A stretch of 64,000 nucleotides of DNA, from the NCBI RefSeq assembly GCF_039680535.1, contig NZ_JBDKSS010000008.1, positions 1-64,000 on the forward strand, written 5' to 3'. The notes under the pieces are model-generated. The model did not search any database. It was not told the DNA's origin and saw only the letters and a program-made list of their open reading frames with translations. This document shows positions 50,385 through 59,407 of the stretch, in pieces. Positions within the stretch are counted from its first letter, which is position 1. Every line of letters starts with the position of its first letter. This stretch comes from Parvibaculum sp039680535 (lineage in GTDB: Bacteria; Pseudomonadota; Alphaproteobacteria; Parvibaculales; Parvibaculaceae). Position numbers and translations under genes: made by a program.

Positions 50385-50411
50385 GACCATCGCCTTCAGA
50401 ACTCTGCCTGT

Positions 50412-50440
50412 CTCGGCCCCGCCAAAAGCGGGGCCGAGTT
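50412..50440 (+). terminator. Terminator after the monooxygenase gene
   Basis: Perfect 11-bp stem CTCGGCCCCGC/GCGGGGCCGAG, loop CAAAA, followed by TTCGTTT. It separates the monooxygenase from the PEP synthase unit. Confidence 0.75.
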
Positions 50441-50460
50441 CGTTTGCGGGGTTCACCCGT

Positions 50461-50474
50461 TTGACGGCGATCAA
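50461..50474. promoter_or_regulatory. FNR/FixK-type box upstream of PEP synthase
   Basis: TTGACGGCGATCAA fits TTGAY-N4-RTCAA completely and lies 68 bases before the PEP synthase ATG, just after the preceding terminator. Confidence 0.6.
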
Positions 50475-50542
50475 TGTTCCCCTCCATCCTATTGCCGATA
50501 AGAGGTCTGGCCGCTTCGGGCCGACTCGCAGAGGTAATTGTC

Positions 50543-52942
50543 ATGGCCGAATATGTCCGCTGGTTTCGCGATCTTGGCGTCGCCGATGTTCCGCTGGTTG
50601 GCGGCAAGACCTCGTCCCTCGGCGAGCTCTACAACGCGCTTTCCGGCGAAGGCGTCCGCGTTCCCAATGGCTTCGCGCTGACGGCCGAGACTTATCGCGA
50701 TTGCCTGACAAAGGCCGGCGCGTGGGAGAAGCTCCGCGACCTCTTCGCGAAGCTCGACGTCACCGACACCAAGGCCCTCGCACGCGCCGCGAAATCCGCC
50801 CGCGCCATCGTCTATGCGGCAACCGGCACGAAGGAAGTCCGGCAGGCTATCGAAACCTCCTATGCGAAGCTCCAGAAGGAATATGGCAAGAACGTAGCGG
50901 TCGCCGTTCGCAGCTCCGCCACCGCCGAAGACCTACCGAATGCGAGCTTCGCCGGGCAGCATGAGAGCTACCTCAACATCTCCGGTCTTGAGCATGTGAT
51001 AGAAGCCTGCCGCCGCTGCTTCGCCTCGATCTTCACCGACCGCGCCATCGTCTATCGAAAGAACAACGGCTTCGACCAGCTCAAGGTCTATCTCTCCGTC
51101 GCCGTGATGAAGATGGTCCGCTCGGACCTCGCGTCGAGCGGCGTCATGTTCACGCTCGACACGGAATCAGGCTTTCGCGATGTCGTCTTCATTACAGGCG
51201 CCTATGGCCTCGGCGAAACAATCGTTCAGGGCGAAGTGGACCCGGACGAGTTCTATGTCCACAAGCCAACCTATCGCGCCGGACACCGCGCCGTTCTCAG
51301 TCACACGCTTGGCTCGAAGCTGATCAAGATGACCTATGCGAAGGGCAAGGGCGCCGCGACCACCGTGCTGAAGTCCACGCCCGTCGCCGATCGCGCGCGT
51401 TACTGCCTGAACGACCGCGAAGTCCTCGATCTCGCCGGCCACGCCATCGCCATCGAGGAGCATTACTCGAAGGCCGCAGGCATGCCGCGCCCCATGGATA
51501 TCGAATGGGCGAAGGACGGCGCGGACGGCAAGCTCTACATCATTCAGGCGCGCCCCGAGACGGTCGCCTCCCAGCGTGCCGCCGGCACGTTTGAAACCTA
51601 CACGCTCAAGGGCAAGGGGCGCGCCGTCGCCACCGGCCGCGCCGTGGGCGAAAAGATCGCCACCGGCAAGGCCCGCGTCATCACCAGCACGAAGGATCTT
51701 TCGAAGTTCCGTCAGGGCGAAGTGCTCATCGCCCGCACGACGAGCCCCGACTGGCAGCCGATCATGAAAAAGGCGGCAGCCATCGTCACCGATCGCGGCG
51801 GGCGCACCTGCCATGCGGCCATCGTCGCGCGTGAACTCGGCGTGCCTGCTGTCGTCGGCGCGGAGAGCGCGACCGCGACGATCAAGACGGGCCAGATGGT
51901 CACCGTCTCCTGCGCCGAGGGTGAGGCGGGCCATGTCTATCAGGGCGCAATCCCGTTTGACGTCGCCAAGTCATCGGCGGACAAGATCGGGAAGCCGAAG
52001 ACGGCCATCATGGCCAATCTCGGCAATCCCGACCTCGCCTTCCGTACGGCCATGCTGCCCAATGACGGCGTTGGCCTCGCCCGCATGGAATTCATCATCA
52101 ACGAATATATCGGCGTCCACCCCATGGCGCTGGCGCAGCCGAAGAAGGTCGCCTCCGCCGCCGACCGCAGGAAGATCGAAAAACTGACGCGCGGCTACAA
52201 GAAGCCTGCCGATTTCTTCGTCGAGAAACTGTCGGAAGGTGTGGGCACGATCGCCGCCGCCTTCTATCCGAAGCCCGTCATCATTCGCCTGTCCGACTTC
52301 AAGTCGAACGAATATGCCAGCCTGATCGCGGGCGCGGGCTTTGAGCCCAAGGAAGAAAACCCGATGATCGGCTTCCGCGGCGCTTCGCGTTACGCCCATC
52401 CCGCCTATGCCGCGGGCTTCGCGCTGGAATGCAAGGCGCTTGCCCGCGTCCGCAACGAAATGGGTCTCGACAATCTCCGCATCATGGTGCCCTTCTGCCG
52501 CCGCGAGGACGAGGCGCGCAAGGTCATTGCAACGATGGCCGAACATGGGCTAAAGCGCGGCGAGAAGGGACTTGAGATCTTCGTCATGTGCGAAATCCCG
52601 AACAACGTCATTCGCATCGACGCCTTCTCCGAACTTTTCGACGGCTTCTCCATCGGTTCCAACGACCTGACCCAGTTGACGCTCGGCGTGGACCGGGACT
52701 CGGAGATCGTCGCGTTCGACTTCGCGGAAAACGATCCGGGAATGCTGGAAATGCTTCGGCTCGCGATCACCGGCGCCAAGCGCAACCACCGGCATATCGG
52801 CATTTGCGGCGAAGCACCCGCCAATGATCCGGAGATCGCCGTTTATCTTGCGCGCCTTGGCATCGACTCGATCAGCGTCAACCCCGCCAGCCTCATCCGC
52901 ACGATGAAGGTCGTGGCGGAAGCCGAGAAGAAGGCGGGATAG
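50543..52942 (+). CDS. ppsA: Phosphoenolpyruvate synthase
   Basis: A 799-residue enzyme that makes PEP from pyruvate and ATP for gluconeogenesis. The N-terminal ATP-grasp part starts with DVPLVGGKTSSLGELYNAL and contains VAVRSSATAEDLPNASFAGQ and the ATP segment GYGLGE-like AYGLGETIVQG. The swivelling phosphohistidine domain has His424 in GGRTCHAAIVARELGVPA. The C-terminal barrel has the catalytic cysteine region HIGICGEAPANDP. Length and order are normal. The ATG at 50543 is set by the family start. It heads a row with the ABC protein (4 bases away), a beta-glucosidase and a PAS protein, behind an FNR/FixK-type box. Confidence 0.95.
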   Translation: MAEYVRWFRDLGVADVPLVGGKTSSLGELYNALSGEGVRVPNGFALTAETYRDCLTKAGAWEKLRDLFAKLDVTDTKALARAAKSARAIVYAATGTKEVRQAIETSYAKLQKEYGKNVAVAVRSSATAEDLPNASFAGQHESYLNISGLEHVIEACRRCFASIFTDRAIVYRKNNGFDQLKVYLSVAVMKMVRSDLASSGVMFTLDTESGFRDVVFITGAYGLGETIVQGEVDPDEFYVHKPTYRAGHRAVLSHTLGSKLIKMTYAKGKGAATTVLKSTPVADRARYCLNDREVLDLAGHAIAIEEHYSKAAGMPRPMDIEWAKDGADGKLYIIQARPETVASQRAAGTFETYTLKGKGRAVATGRAVGEKIATGKARVITSTKDLSKFRQGEVLIARTTSPDWQPIMKKAAAIVTDRGGRTCHAAIVARELGVPAVVGAESATATIKTGQMVTVSCAEGEAGHVYQGAIPFDVAKSSADKIGKPKTAIMANLGNPDLAFRTAMLPNDGVGLARMEFIINEYIGVHPMALAQPKKVASAADRRKIEKLTRGYKKPADFFVEKLSEGVGTIAAAFYPKPVIIRLSDFKSNEYASLIAGAGFEPKEENPMIGFRGASRYAHPAYAAGFALECKALARVRNEMGLDNLRIMVPFCRREDEARKVIATMAEHGLKRGEKGLEIFVMCEIPNNVIRIDAFSELFDGFSIGSNDLTQLTLGVDRDSEIVAFDFAENDPGMLEMLRLAITGAKRNHRHIGICGEAPANDPEIAVYLARLGIDSISVNPASLIRTMKVVAEAEKKAG

Positions 52943-52946
52943 ACCC

Positions 52947-54767
52947 ATGAGCGCCGAAGCCACAGCGGCGGGAAAGAACGAGACCTTCTTCCAGCGCCTG
53001 CATTTTATCGTGCGCTTCGTTCGCTTCGCCGGTCCCTTCTGGACGGGGCCTGATAAATGGCGCGCCATCTCGATGACGGTCGCGCTCTTCGTGCTGACCG
53101 TCGCTCAGGTCGTGCTCGCCATCTGGACCAATTACTGGAACGGCGCCCTGTTCGACGCGCTCGGCGAACGCTCTGTGCCGAAGTTCCTCACCCAGATCGG
53201 AATATTTGTCGTCATCTTCATCCTCACCATGGCTGTCACCGCCACGCATCTGCAGGTGAAAAAGCGCCTGCAAGTGAACTGGCGTCGCTGGCTGACACGT
53301 CGCGTCGTCGACCGCTGGATGTCAGAGAAGCATCACTATCAGCTCATCTTCACACCCGGCGAGCATGACAATCCGGATGGACGCATCGCCGATGACATCA
53401 ACAATTCAACGGAACAGGCGATCGCCCTTACCCACACGCTCGTCTATTCATTCCTCGTCCTCGGCACCTTCATCGACATTCTGCTGAACGTCGCCGGCGG
53501 CACAACCGTCAGCGTCAGCGGCGCCAGCTATCACGTTCCCGGCTACATGGTGTTCCTCGCATTTGGCTATGCAGGCGTCGGCACGGCGCTCGGCCTTCTC
53601 CTGGGCCGCCCGCTGGTCCGCGCAACCAACAGCCTGCAAACGGCGGAGGCCAATTTCCGCTACGGGCTCGCCCGCGCACGGGAAAAGGCCGAGGAAATTG
53701 CGCTCGTAGGCGGCGAGAGGGTCGAGCGGCATCGTTTCGTCGATCTCTTTGTCGGCATCCGTGAGTCATGGCTCCGCCAGACGTTCGCACTGACGGGCAT
53801 CATGTTCTTCACATCGGGATACGGCGCCCTGCTCCCCGTCTTCCCCATCCTCGTCGCCGCGCCGCAATACATCGCAGGCACCATGACGCTCGGCGTCCTG
53901 ATGCAGACGGCACAAGCATTCCAGAAGCTCACCTCCGCACTTTCCTGGCCGGTGGACAATCTCTCGGACATGGCGAAGTGGCGCGCTTCGGCCAATCGCG
54001 TGATTTCCCTCGCCGACGATCTCCAGAAACTCGCCGATGCCAAGGCGGCCCCGGACGAGAACCGCATCGCCGTCGGCCATGCCAATACGCCGACGCTCGC
54101 CATCAACAAGCTCCAGATCGTCAATCCGGACGGTCAGCTCGTTCTTGACGGCTTCAATCTGGAGGTGAAGGAAGGCGAACGCGTGTTGATCGACGGCGAT
54201 TCCGGCGCGGCCGTCAATCTCTTCAAGGTTGTGGCCGGGCTCTGGCCCTGGGGCCGTGGCGAGGTGCTGCTGCCGAGGGATCGCACGATCCTTTTCATGC
54301 CTCAGCGGCCCTACATTCCAAACGACAGCCTGCGCGCGGTGCTCGCCTATCCGAATGAACCCGACGCCTATGACGACAATGCCTTCCATTCCGCGCTGGA
54401 TAATTCCGGCCTCGGCTATCTGCGCGAACGTCTAGACGAGGTGTCATCCTGGGAGCGTGTGCTCACCTTCCGCGGTCAGCAGCGCATCGGCTTTGCACGC
54501 CTCTTCCTCCATAAGCCCAACTGGATTTTCATGGAAGAAGCGACAGATGCCTTCGACGCCGCGGCCGAGGCAAAGCTTCTCGATGCCGTTATCTGCGAGT
54601 TTCCGAAAATCACCGTGATCGGAATAAGCTTCAACGCGGACCATGACCATTTCTATACCCGCAAGCTGAGCCTCAGCCGCGCAGCCGATGGGCAGTTCCT
54701 GTTCGGCGGACCTCCCGTGAAACATGCCGCCTCCCTTCTTCTCGCGGAAGACGAGAAGATTTTCTGA
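52947..54767 (+). CDS. SbmA/YddA-like ABC protein with degenerate ATPase domain
   Basis: A 606-residue membrane protein of the ABC_membrane_2 group (YddA, SbmA/BacA, ABCD relatives). About six helices (residues 30-330) precede a C-terminal nucleotide-binding domain. That domain has lost key residues: the P-loop reads DGDSGAAVNLFK (residues 416-427), with Val423 and Asn424 where Lys and Ser/Thr should be; the signature reads LTFRGQQRIGFARL; Walker B reads WIFMEEATDAFD; no switch histidine follows (VIGISFNADHDHF). The fold-specific VVAGLWPWGRGEVLLP and LFMPQRPYIPND remain. It may therefore work without ATP, as SbmA/BacA does by proton force, or as a channel or regulator. The frame is otherwise intact. 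Confidence 0.88.
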   Translation: MSAEATAAGKNETFFQRLHFIVRFVRFAGPFWTGPDKWRAISMTVALFVLTVAQVVLAIWTNYWNGALFDALGERSVPKFLTQIGIFVVIFILTMAVTATHLQVKKRLQVNWRRWLTRRVVDRWMSEKHHYQLIFTPGEHDNPDGRIADDINNSTEQAIALTHTLVYSFLVLGTFIDILLNVAGGTTVSVSGASYHVPGYMVFLAFGYAGVGTALGLLLGRPLVRATNSLQTAEANFRYGLARAREKAEEIALVGGERVERHRFVDLFVGIRESWLRQTFALTGIMFFTSGYGALLPVFPILVAAPQYIAGTMTLGVLMQTAQAFQKLTSALSWPVDNLSDMAKWRASANRVISLADDLQKLADAKAAPDENRIAVGHANTPTLAINKLQIVNPDGQLVLDGFNLEVKEGERVLIDGDSGAAVNLFKVVAGLWPWGRGEVLLPRDRTILFMPQRPYIPNDSLRAVLAYPNEPDAYDDNAFHSALDNSGLGYLRERLDEVSSWERVLTFRGQQRIGFARLFLHKPNWIFMEEATDAFDAAAEAKLLDAVICEFPKITVIGISFNADHDHFYTRKLSLSRAADGQFLFGGPPVKHAASLLLAEDEKIF

Positions 54768-54768
54768 T

Positions 54769-56151
54769 ATGACCGGATCCATCATGAAGAAGCCCGTCGT
54801 CATCGATGCCAAGACCGTGAGTGTCGATCTGCAGCCCGGCGTCCTGCGCAAGGACTTCGTCTGGGGCGTATCGACGTCAAGCTACCAGATCGAAGGCGCG
54901 ACGAAAGAGGATGGCCGCGGCCTCAGCATCTGGGACACCTATGCTCGCCAGAAAGGCCGTATCGAACATGGCGACACGGCCGATGTCGCCTGCGATCATT
55001 ATCATCGCTATCCGGAAGACATCGCCCTCATGAAAGGGCTCGGCATCGGCGCCTATCGTTTCTCCGTCGCATGGCCGCGCGTGCTGCCGCGCGGGCGCGG
55101 CGCCATCAATGAAAAGGGCCTCGACTTCTATGACCGCGTGATCGACGGCGTGCTGGAAGCGGGCATCGAGCCCTGGCTTTGCCTTTACCACTGGGATCTG
55201 CCGCAAGCGCTCGGCGATCTCGGCGGCTGGACGAACCGCGATATCGCCGGCTGGTTTGCCGACTATGCCGCGCTGATCTCGCGGCGATATGGCGACCGCG
55301 TCAAGCGCTTCGCCACCTTCAACGAGCCCTGTGTCGCCATTCTCTTCGGCTATGCCATGAGCTGGAACGCGCCGGGCGTCTCCGACCGCAGTTCCTATCT
55401 GAAGGCCGTCCATCATCTCAATCTCGCCCATGGCGGCGCGGTCGACGTGATCCGCGATCTCGTGCCCGGTGCCTCCATCGGCATCGTGCATAACCGCCAG
55501 CCCGTCTATCCCGAGAGCGAGACTCCGGAAAACCTTCACGCCACGGCCCTGCTCGACACGCATTGGAACCTGATCTTCACGGATCCGCAGTGCCTCGCCG
55601 CCTATCCGCCGCTCGCCGCCGCCGACATGGAACCATATGTCCAGGCTGGCGACATGGCGAAGATCTGCCGTCCGATCGACTGGATCGGCCTCAATCACTA
55701 TTCGCCGATCTATGCGCGGGCAGAACCCAATTCGGAACTCGGCTTTGCCTGGGGCAAATCGCCGGATCGCACCGACCATCCGGATTTCCTCTGGCCCATC
55801 CACCCGGACGCCTTTCGCGAAACGCTGATGGACACCTGGACGCGCTACAGGCTCCCTGTCTATGTCACCGAGAATGGTTGCGGCGATCCCGACGCGCCGA
55901 ACGCCGCAGGCGAGGTCGTCGACGAGCGTCGCGTCAACTATCTGCGGGCCTATATTCACGCCATGGGCGAAGCGGCAAAGCAGGGCGCCGATGTTCGCGG
56001 CTATTTCGTCTGGTCGCTGCTCGACAATTTCGAGTGGGGGGCCGGTTTCGGCAATCGCTTCGGCCTCGCCTATGTCAATTTCGAAACCCTCAAGCGCACG
56101 CCGAAATCCTCGTATTTTGCCTATCGCGACATGATCCGCAGGCTCCGGTAG
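54769..56151 (+). CDS. Family 1 beta-glucosidase
   Basis: A 460-residue retaining glycosidase of family GH1. The N-terminus has FVWGVSTSSYQIEGA and GLSIWDTYAR; the acid/base glutamate is in FATFNEPCVAIL and the nucleophile in VYVTENGCGDPD; the sugar-binding tryptophan region WSLLDNFEWGAGF is complete. No signal peptide, so it is cytoplasmic and acts on imported disaccharides or glycosides. It starts just one base after the ABC gene's stop. A beta-glucosidase in a PEP synthase/ABC row is unusual; it may serve storage or compatible-solute glycoside turnover. Confidence 0.93.
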   Translation: MTGSIMKKPVVIDAKTVSVDLQPGVLRKDFVWGVSTSSYQIEGATKEDGRGLSIWDTYARQKGRIEHGDTADVACDHYHRYPEDIALMKGLGIGAYRFSVAWPRVLPRGRGAINEKGLDFYDRVIDGVLEAGIEPWLCLYHWDLPQALGDLGGWTNRDIAGWFADYAALISRRYGDRVKRFATFNEPCVAILFGYAMSWNAPGVSDRSSYLKAVHHLNLAHGGAVDVIRDLVPGASIGIVHNRQPVYPESETPENLHATALLDTHWNLIFTDPQCLAAYPPLAAADMEPYVQAGDMAKICRPIDWIGLNHYSPIYARAEPNSELGFAWGKSPDRTDHPDFLWPIHPDAFRETLMDTWTRYRLPVYVTENGCGDPDAPNAAGEVVDERRVNYLRAYIHAMGEAAKQGADVRGYFVWSLLDNFEWGAGFGNRFGLAYVNFETLKRTPKSSYFAYRDMIRRLR

Positions 56152-56221
56152 CCGCTCATGTTGCCCGCATGATCGAGGCAGGCTAGTTTCCACGTCGAGA
56201 GTCAACGGAGATCGAGAGACA

Positions 56222-56650
56222 ATGACCACGTCCCCCTACGCCCTTCCCGCAACGCTCGAAGCCGATCTCGGGAAGGCGCGCGCCTATTGGCACGGGCTCA
56301 TTCGCGGCAAGGCGAGCGACATGCCCTATTGGGACGATGTGAAGCTCTCGGACCTGCCCGAACTTGTCGACCGTCTGGCCCTCATCGAAGTCTTCGACAA
56401 GCCGGAGCGTTTCCGCTTCGACATCGTGGGCAAGGACGTCGTCGCCCGATACGGCAAGGATTTCACCGGCGGTTTCGCCGATGAGCTTGAGCCGCACGCG
56501 CCGCTGGAATTCTTCCGCGCGCAGGCGAGTGCCACCGTCGAAGGCCGCGCCCCGACCTACCAGCGCCAGGGCAACGTCGCGCGCCTGCTTCTTCCCATGT
56601 GGGGCGACGGACGCATCAGCATGCTGCTCGGCGCCTTCGTCTGGCTCTAG
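56222..56650 (+). CDS. PAS-domain protein (PAS_5 type)
   Basis: A 142-residue single PAS-like domain of the alphaproteobacterial PAS_5 group: ARAYWHGLIRGKASDMPYWDD, LVDRLALIEVFDKPERFRF, DIVGKDVVARYGKDFTGGFAD. No output domain is attached. Such stand-alone proteins are thought to bind a ligand or partner; the role is not known. It lies 70 bases after the beta-glucosidase gene and overlaps the convergent PfkB gene by 4 bases at the stop codons. Confidence 0.85.
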   Translation: MTTSPYALPATLEADLGKARAYWHGLIRGKASDMPYWDDVKLSDLPELVDRLALIEVFDKPERFRFDIVGKDVVARYGKDFTGGFADELEPHAPLEFFRAQASATVEGRAPTYQRQGNVARLLLPMWGDGRISMLLGAFVWL

Positions 56651-57591
56651 ACGATCTTTGACGCCTTCACCTCCGGGAGAAGGCGCTCCATATCCTTCGG
56701 CTGGCAAAGCTCGGTGCCGGCGGCAAGAAGTGCCGCCGAACCCGCCGCAACACCGCGACGGAATGCTTCCGAGATCGCCATACCTTCCGACAAGGCGCAG
56801 ACCATAGCGCCGACGAAGCTGTCGCCCGCGCCGACCGCGCTCAATACCTTCACCTTGGGCGCATTGGCTCTCCACACCGCATCCCCGGTAACGAGCAAGG
56901 CGCCATCCTCGCCAAGAGTCAGTGCTACCGTCTCGACCTTGCCCTCCGCGACGAGGCCGCGTGCCGCGCCGATCATGGAAGCCTCATCGGTCAGCGGCGC
57001 GCCGGTAAGCTCCCGCAATTCGCGCAGGCTCGGCTTGATCATGAAAGGTCGGGCAGACAGCGCGCCCGCAAGCGCCGCGCCTGATGTATCGACGACGACT
57101 CTCGCCCCCGCCTTGCGTCCTGCCTCGACCACGCGGGCATAAAAATCTTCCGGCACGCCATGCGGCAGACTTCCGCTCGCCACGATGAAGCCGGGCGCGG
57201 GATCGAACGCCGTCACCGCCTCGAGCGCCGCTTTCCACACCGCCTCCGGCAGCTCTGGCCCCGGCATCACGAAGCGAAACTGATTGCCGCTCTTTTCCTC
57301 GTAAACGGTGAAATCCTCGCGCGTCTCGTCGGGCGTTTCGATGACTTGACTGTCGATGCCCGCATCCTCGACAAGCCGCTGCAGGAGCTTTCCTGAAATG
57401 CCGCCTATGACATAAACCGCTGTCAGCGGCAGGCCGAAGCGCCTCACAACGCGCGCGACATTGATGCCTCCGCCGCCGGGATCGCGGTGCCCCGCCGCGC
57501 AACGCAGCTTGTGGATCGGCTTCACCTCCCCGACCGATGTTGAAACATCGATCGAGGGGTTCATGGTCAGCGTTACGATCTTCGCCGTCAT
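56647..57591 (-). CDS. PfkB-family sugar kinase (phosphofructokinase-like)
   Basis: A 314-residue ribokinase-fold kinase. Features: IVTLTMNPSIDVSTSV at the start, GGGGINVARVVRRFG, SGSLPHGVPEDFYARVV, and the catalytic aspartate with anion hole in LSAVGAGDSFVGAMV. The start resembles 6-phosphofructokinase II (PfkB of E. coli) and 1-phosphofructokinase/tagatose kinase; the substrate is probably a hexose phosphate. It overlaps the upstream beta-CASP gene by 4 bp (ATGA) and so is co-translated with it, a pairing also seen in low-oxygen stress clusters of other proteobacteria. Confidence 0.92.
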   Translation of the reverse strand: MTAKIVTLTMNPSIDVSTSVGEVKPIHKLRCAAGHRDPGGGGINVARVVRRFGLPLTAVYVIGGISGKLLQRLVEDAGIDSQVIETPDETREDFTVYEEKSGNQFRFVMPGPELPEAVWKAALEAVTAFDPAPGFIVASGSLPHGVPEDFYARVVEAGRKAGARVVVDTSGAALAGALSARPFMIKPSLRELRELTGAPLTDEASMIGAARGLVAEGKVETVALTLGEDGALLVTGDAVWRANAPKVKVLSAVGAGDSFVGAMVCALSEGMAISEAFRRGVAAGSAALLAAGTELCQPKDMERLLPEVKASKIV

Positions 57592-59207
57592 GCGTGCTCC
57601 CGTTCCCTGCCGTTCGGAGTCTCAAGCGAGCGGCGCAGACGCCGAAGAATGACATTGCGCGCCTTGTCATCCGCAGCGTGATCCAGTTGGTCGCTGATAT
57701 CGAGCCAGAGGCGGGAAAGATCGTTGTGCCAGTCGAAGTGCCCCACTTCCTCGGGCTGCAAGCGGCGGGGCCCGGGCCGCGAGCGCGCGCCGGGCGCTTC
57801 GGTGATGAGGTCGAAGACATCGTCGAGCGTCGGCTCGATGACGCGCTCTCCATCGATGCCCATTTCATCGAGCCGCTTGTGCAGCGCCGCCATCTCCTCT
57901 TCTTCACCATGAACAAGAAACAATGCGCGCTTCACCGGCGCACGATCCTTGATCCAGTTCGCAAGCGCCGGACCATCCGCATGGCCGGAGTAGACGTCGA
58001 GCTGACGAATCTTGGCGCGGACCTTGATCTCTTCGCCCTGAATTCGCACCGCCTTCGCGCCCTCCGCGAGAATGCGCCCCAGCGTTCCCTTTGCCTGAAA
58101 GCCGACCAGCATCACGGTCGTGTTTTCCCGCCACAGATGGTTCTTAAGATGATGGCGAATGCGTCCCGCATCGCACATGCCGCTTGCGGCGACGACGATG
58201 TGATTTCCCTCGACCTGTTCAATGCGCATGCTCTCTGCCGCGGACTCGGTCGTCTGCAGCAGCGGTGTCGCCATCGCCTTGCGGAACTCCGAACCATTTT
58301 CCAGTTCGTCCGCATGTTCGAGGAATACTTCCGTCGCCTTGATGGCGAGCGGCGAGTCGAGAAAGATCGGCACCCTGGCAATACGGCCGGTATCCACGAG
58401 TTCGATGATGTCGGCCAGAAGTTCCTGCGTGCGCTCGACCGCAAAGGACGGAATGAGCAGCGCGCCGCCATCCTTGAAGGCGTCCTTCACTTCCCGTTCG
58501 AGAACATCGAGGCGCTGGTTATGGGTGAGCTTCGGACGCGTCCGGTTGCCATAGGTCGATTCACATATGACGTAATCGAGATTTTCGGGCGATGCCGGCG
58601 CGGGATGAAAGGTCTGCGCATCGGGACCGATGTCGCCGGAAAAGAGCATGCGCAGCACGCGTGCGGTGGGGACGTCCGTATCGATCTCGATTTCGATCGA
58701 TGCCGAGCCCAGAATATGGCCTGCATTCCAGAAGCGCGCCCGAATTCCCTGTGCGGGTCGCGCCCAGGTGTCGTACTGCACCGGCTTGAAAAGCTTCAGG
58801 CACTCTTCCGCATCTTCGACGGTATAGGTCGGCGTCACATTGGTCCGCCCGCGGCGCGCATTGCGCCGGTTCAGCTCCTCCACTTCGACCTCCTGGATAT
58901 GCGCCGAATCCGGCAGCATGCACCCGGCAAGGTCCATCGTGGTATGCGTCGCGTAGATCGGGCCCTTGAACCCATGTTTCGACAACTTCGGCAGCAGGCC
59001 GGAATGGTCGATATGGGCATGCGTCAGAAGAACGAAGTCGATCTGCCGCGGATCGAAGGGGAATTCTCCATAGTTGAGTTCCTTCAGGGTCTTTGGTCCC
59101 TGGAACATGCCGCAATCGACCAGAAACTTGCAGTCGTCGGTCTCGATCAGATAGCAGGAGCCCGTGACGGTGCGGGCGGCACCGTGGACGGTCAAGGTCG
59201 CGGTCAT
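57588..59207 (-). CDS. Metallo-beta-lactamase-fold RNA nuclease, beta-CASP family
   Basis: A 539-residue protein. The metallo-beta-lactamase part shows FVLLTHAHIDHSGLLPKL (HxHxDH), WNAGHILGSASIEI and LFSGDIGPD; the beta-CASP part shows YVICESTYGNRTR, LLIPSFAVERTQELL, VVAASGMCDAGRI and VYSGHADGPALANW with the closing HGE (FLVHGEEEEM). These belong to RNA-processing exonuclease/endonuclease relatives of CPSF73 and RNase J. The final 75 residues are an extra tail (PGPRRLQPEEVGHFDWHND). The ATG at 59207 has AAAGGGA upstream. It forms a unit with pfkB and is divergent from the CoA-transferase gene. Confidence 0.92.
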   Translation of the reverse strand: MTATLTVHGAARTVTGSCYLIETDDCKFLVDCGMFQGPKTLKELNYGEFPFDPRQIDFVLLTHAHIDHSGLLPKLSKHGFKGPIYATHTTMDLAGCMLPDSAHIQEVEVEELNRRNARRGRTNVTPTYTVEDAEECLKLFKPVQYDTWARPAQGIRARFWNAGHILGSASIEIEIDTDVPTARVLRMLFSGDIGPDAQTFHPAPASPENLDYVICESTYGNRTRPKLTHNQRLDVLEREVKDAFKDGGALLIPSFAVERTQELLADIIELVDTGRIARVPIFLDSPLAIKATEVFLEHADELENGSEFRKAMATPLLQTTESAAESMRIEQVEGNHIVVAASGMCDAGRIRHHLKNHLWRENTTVMLVGFQAKGTLGRILAEGAKAVRIQGEEIKVRAKIRQLDVYSGHADGPALANWIKDRAPVKRALFLVHGEEEEMAALHKRLDEMGIDGERVIEPTLDDVFDLITEAPGARSRPGPRRLQPEEVGHFDWHNDLSRLWLDISDQLDHAADDKARNVILRRLRRSLETPNGREREHA

Positions 59208-59407
59208 GACATTCCCTTTTCGATTACGCTTCTCCGTCGACGAGGAGACGAAGATATGACAATTCGACGAGATTCGCCTCGCCGGGTCTATGACTTCGCT
59301 CAATGCTGGCATAGTTGCCCAGGACAGACCATGATGCGAAACGAGACAGGACGACGACCGGATTCGACTGAAATGGACGACCGCAATATTTCCCTGGCGA
59401 TCCTCGC

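Noticed and set aside
59290..59303. FNR/FixK box before the acetyl-CoA hydrolase gene
   Set aside because: ATGACTTCGCTCAA misses the consensus at two key positions; kept only as a weak remark.
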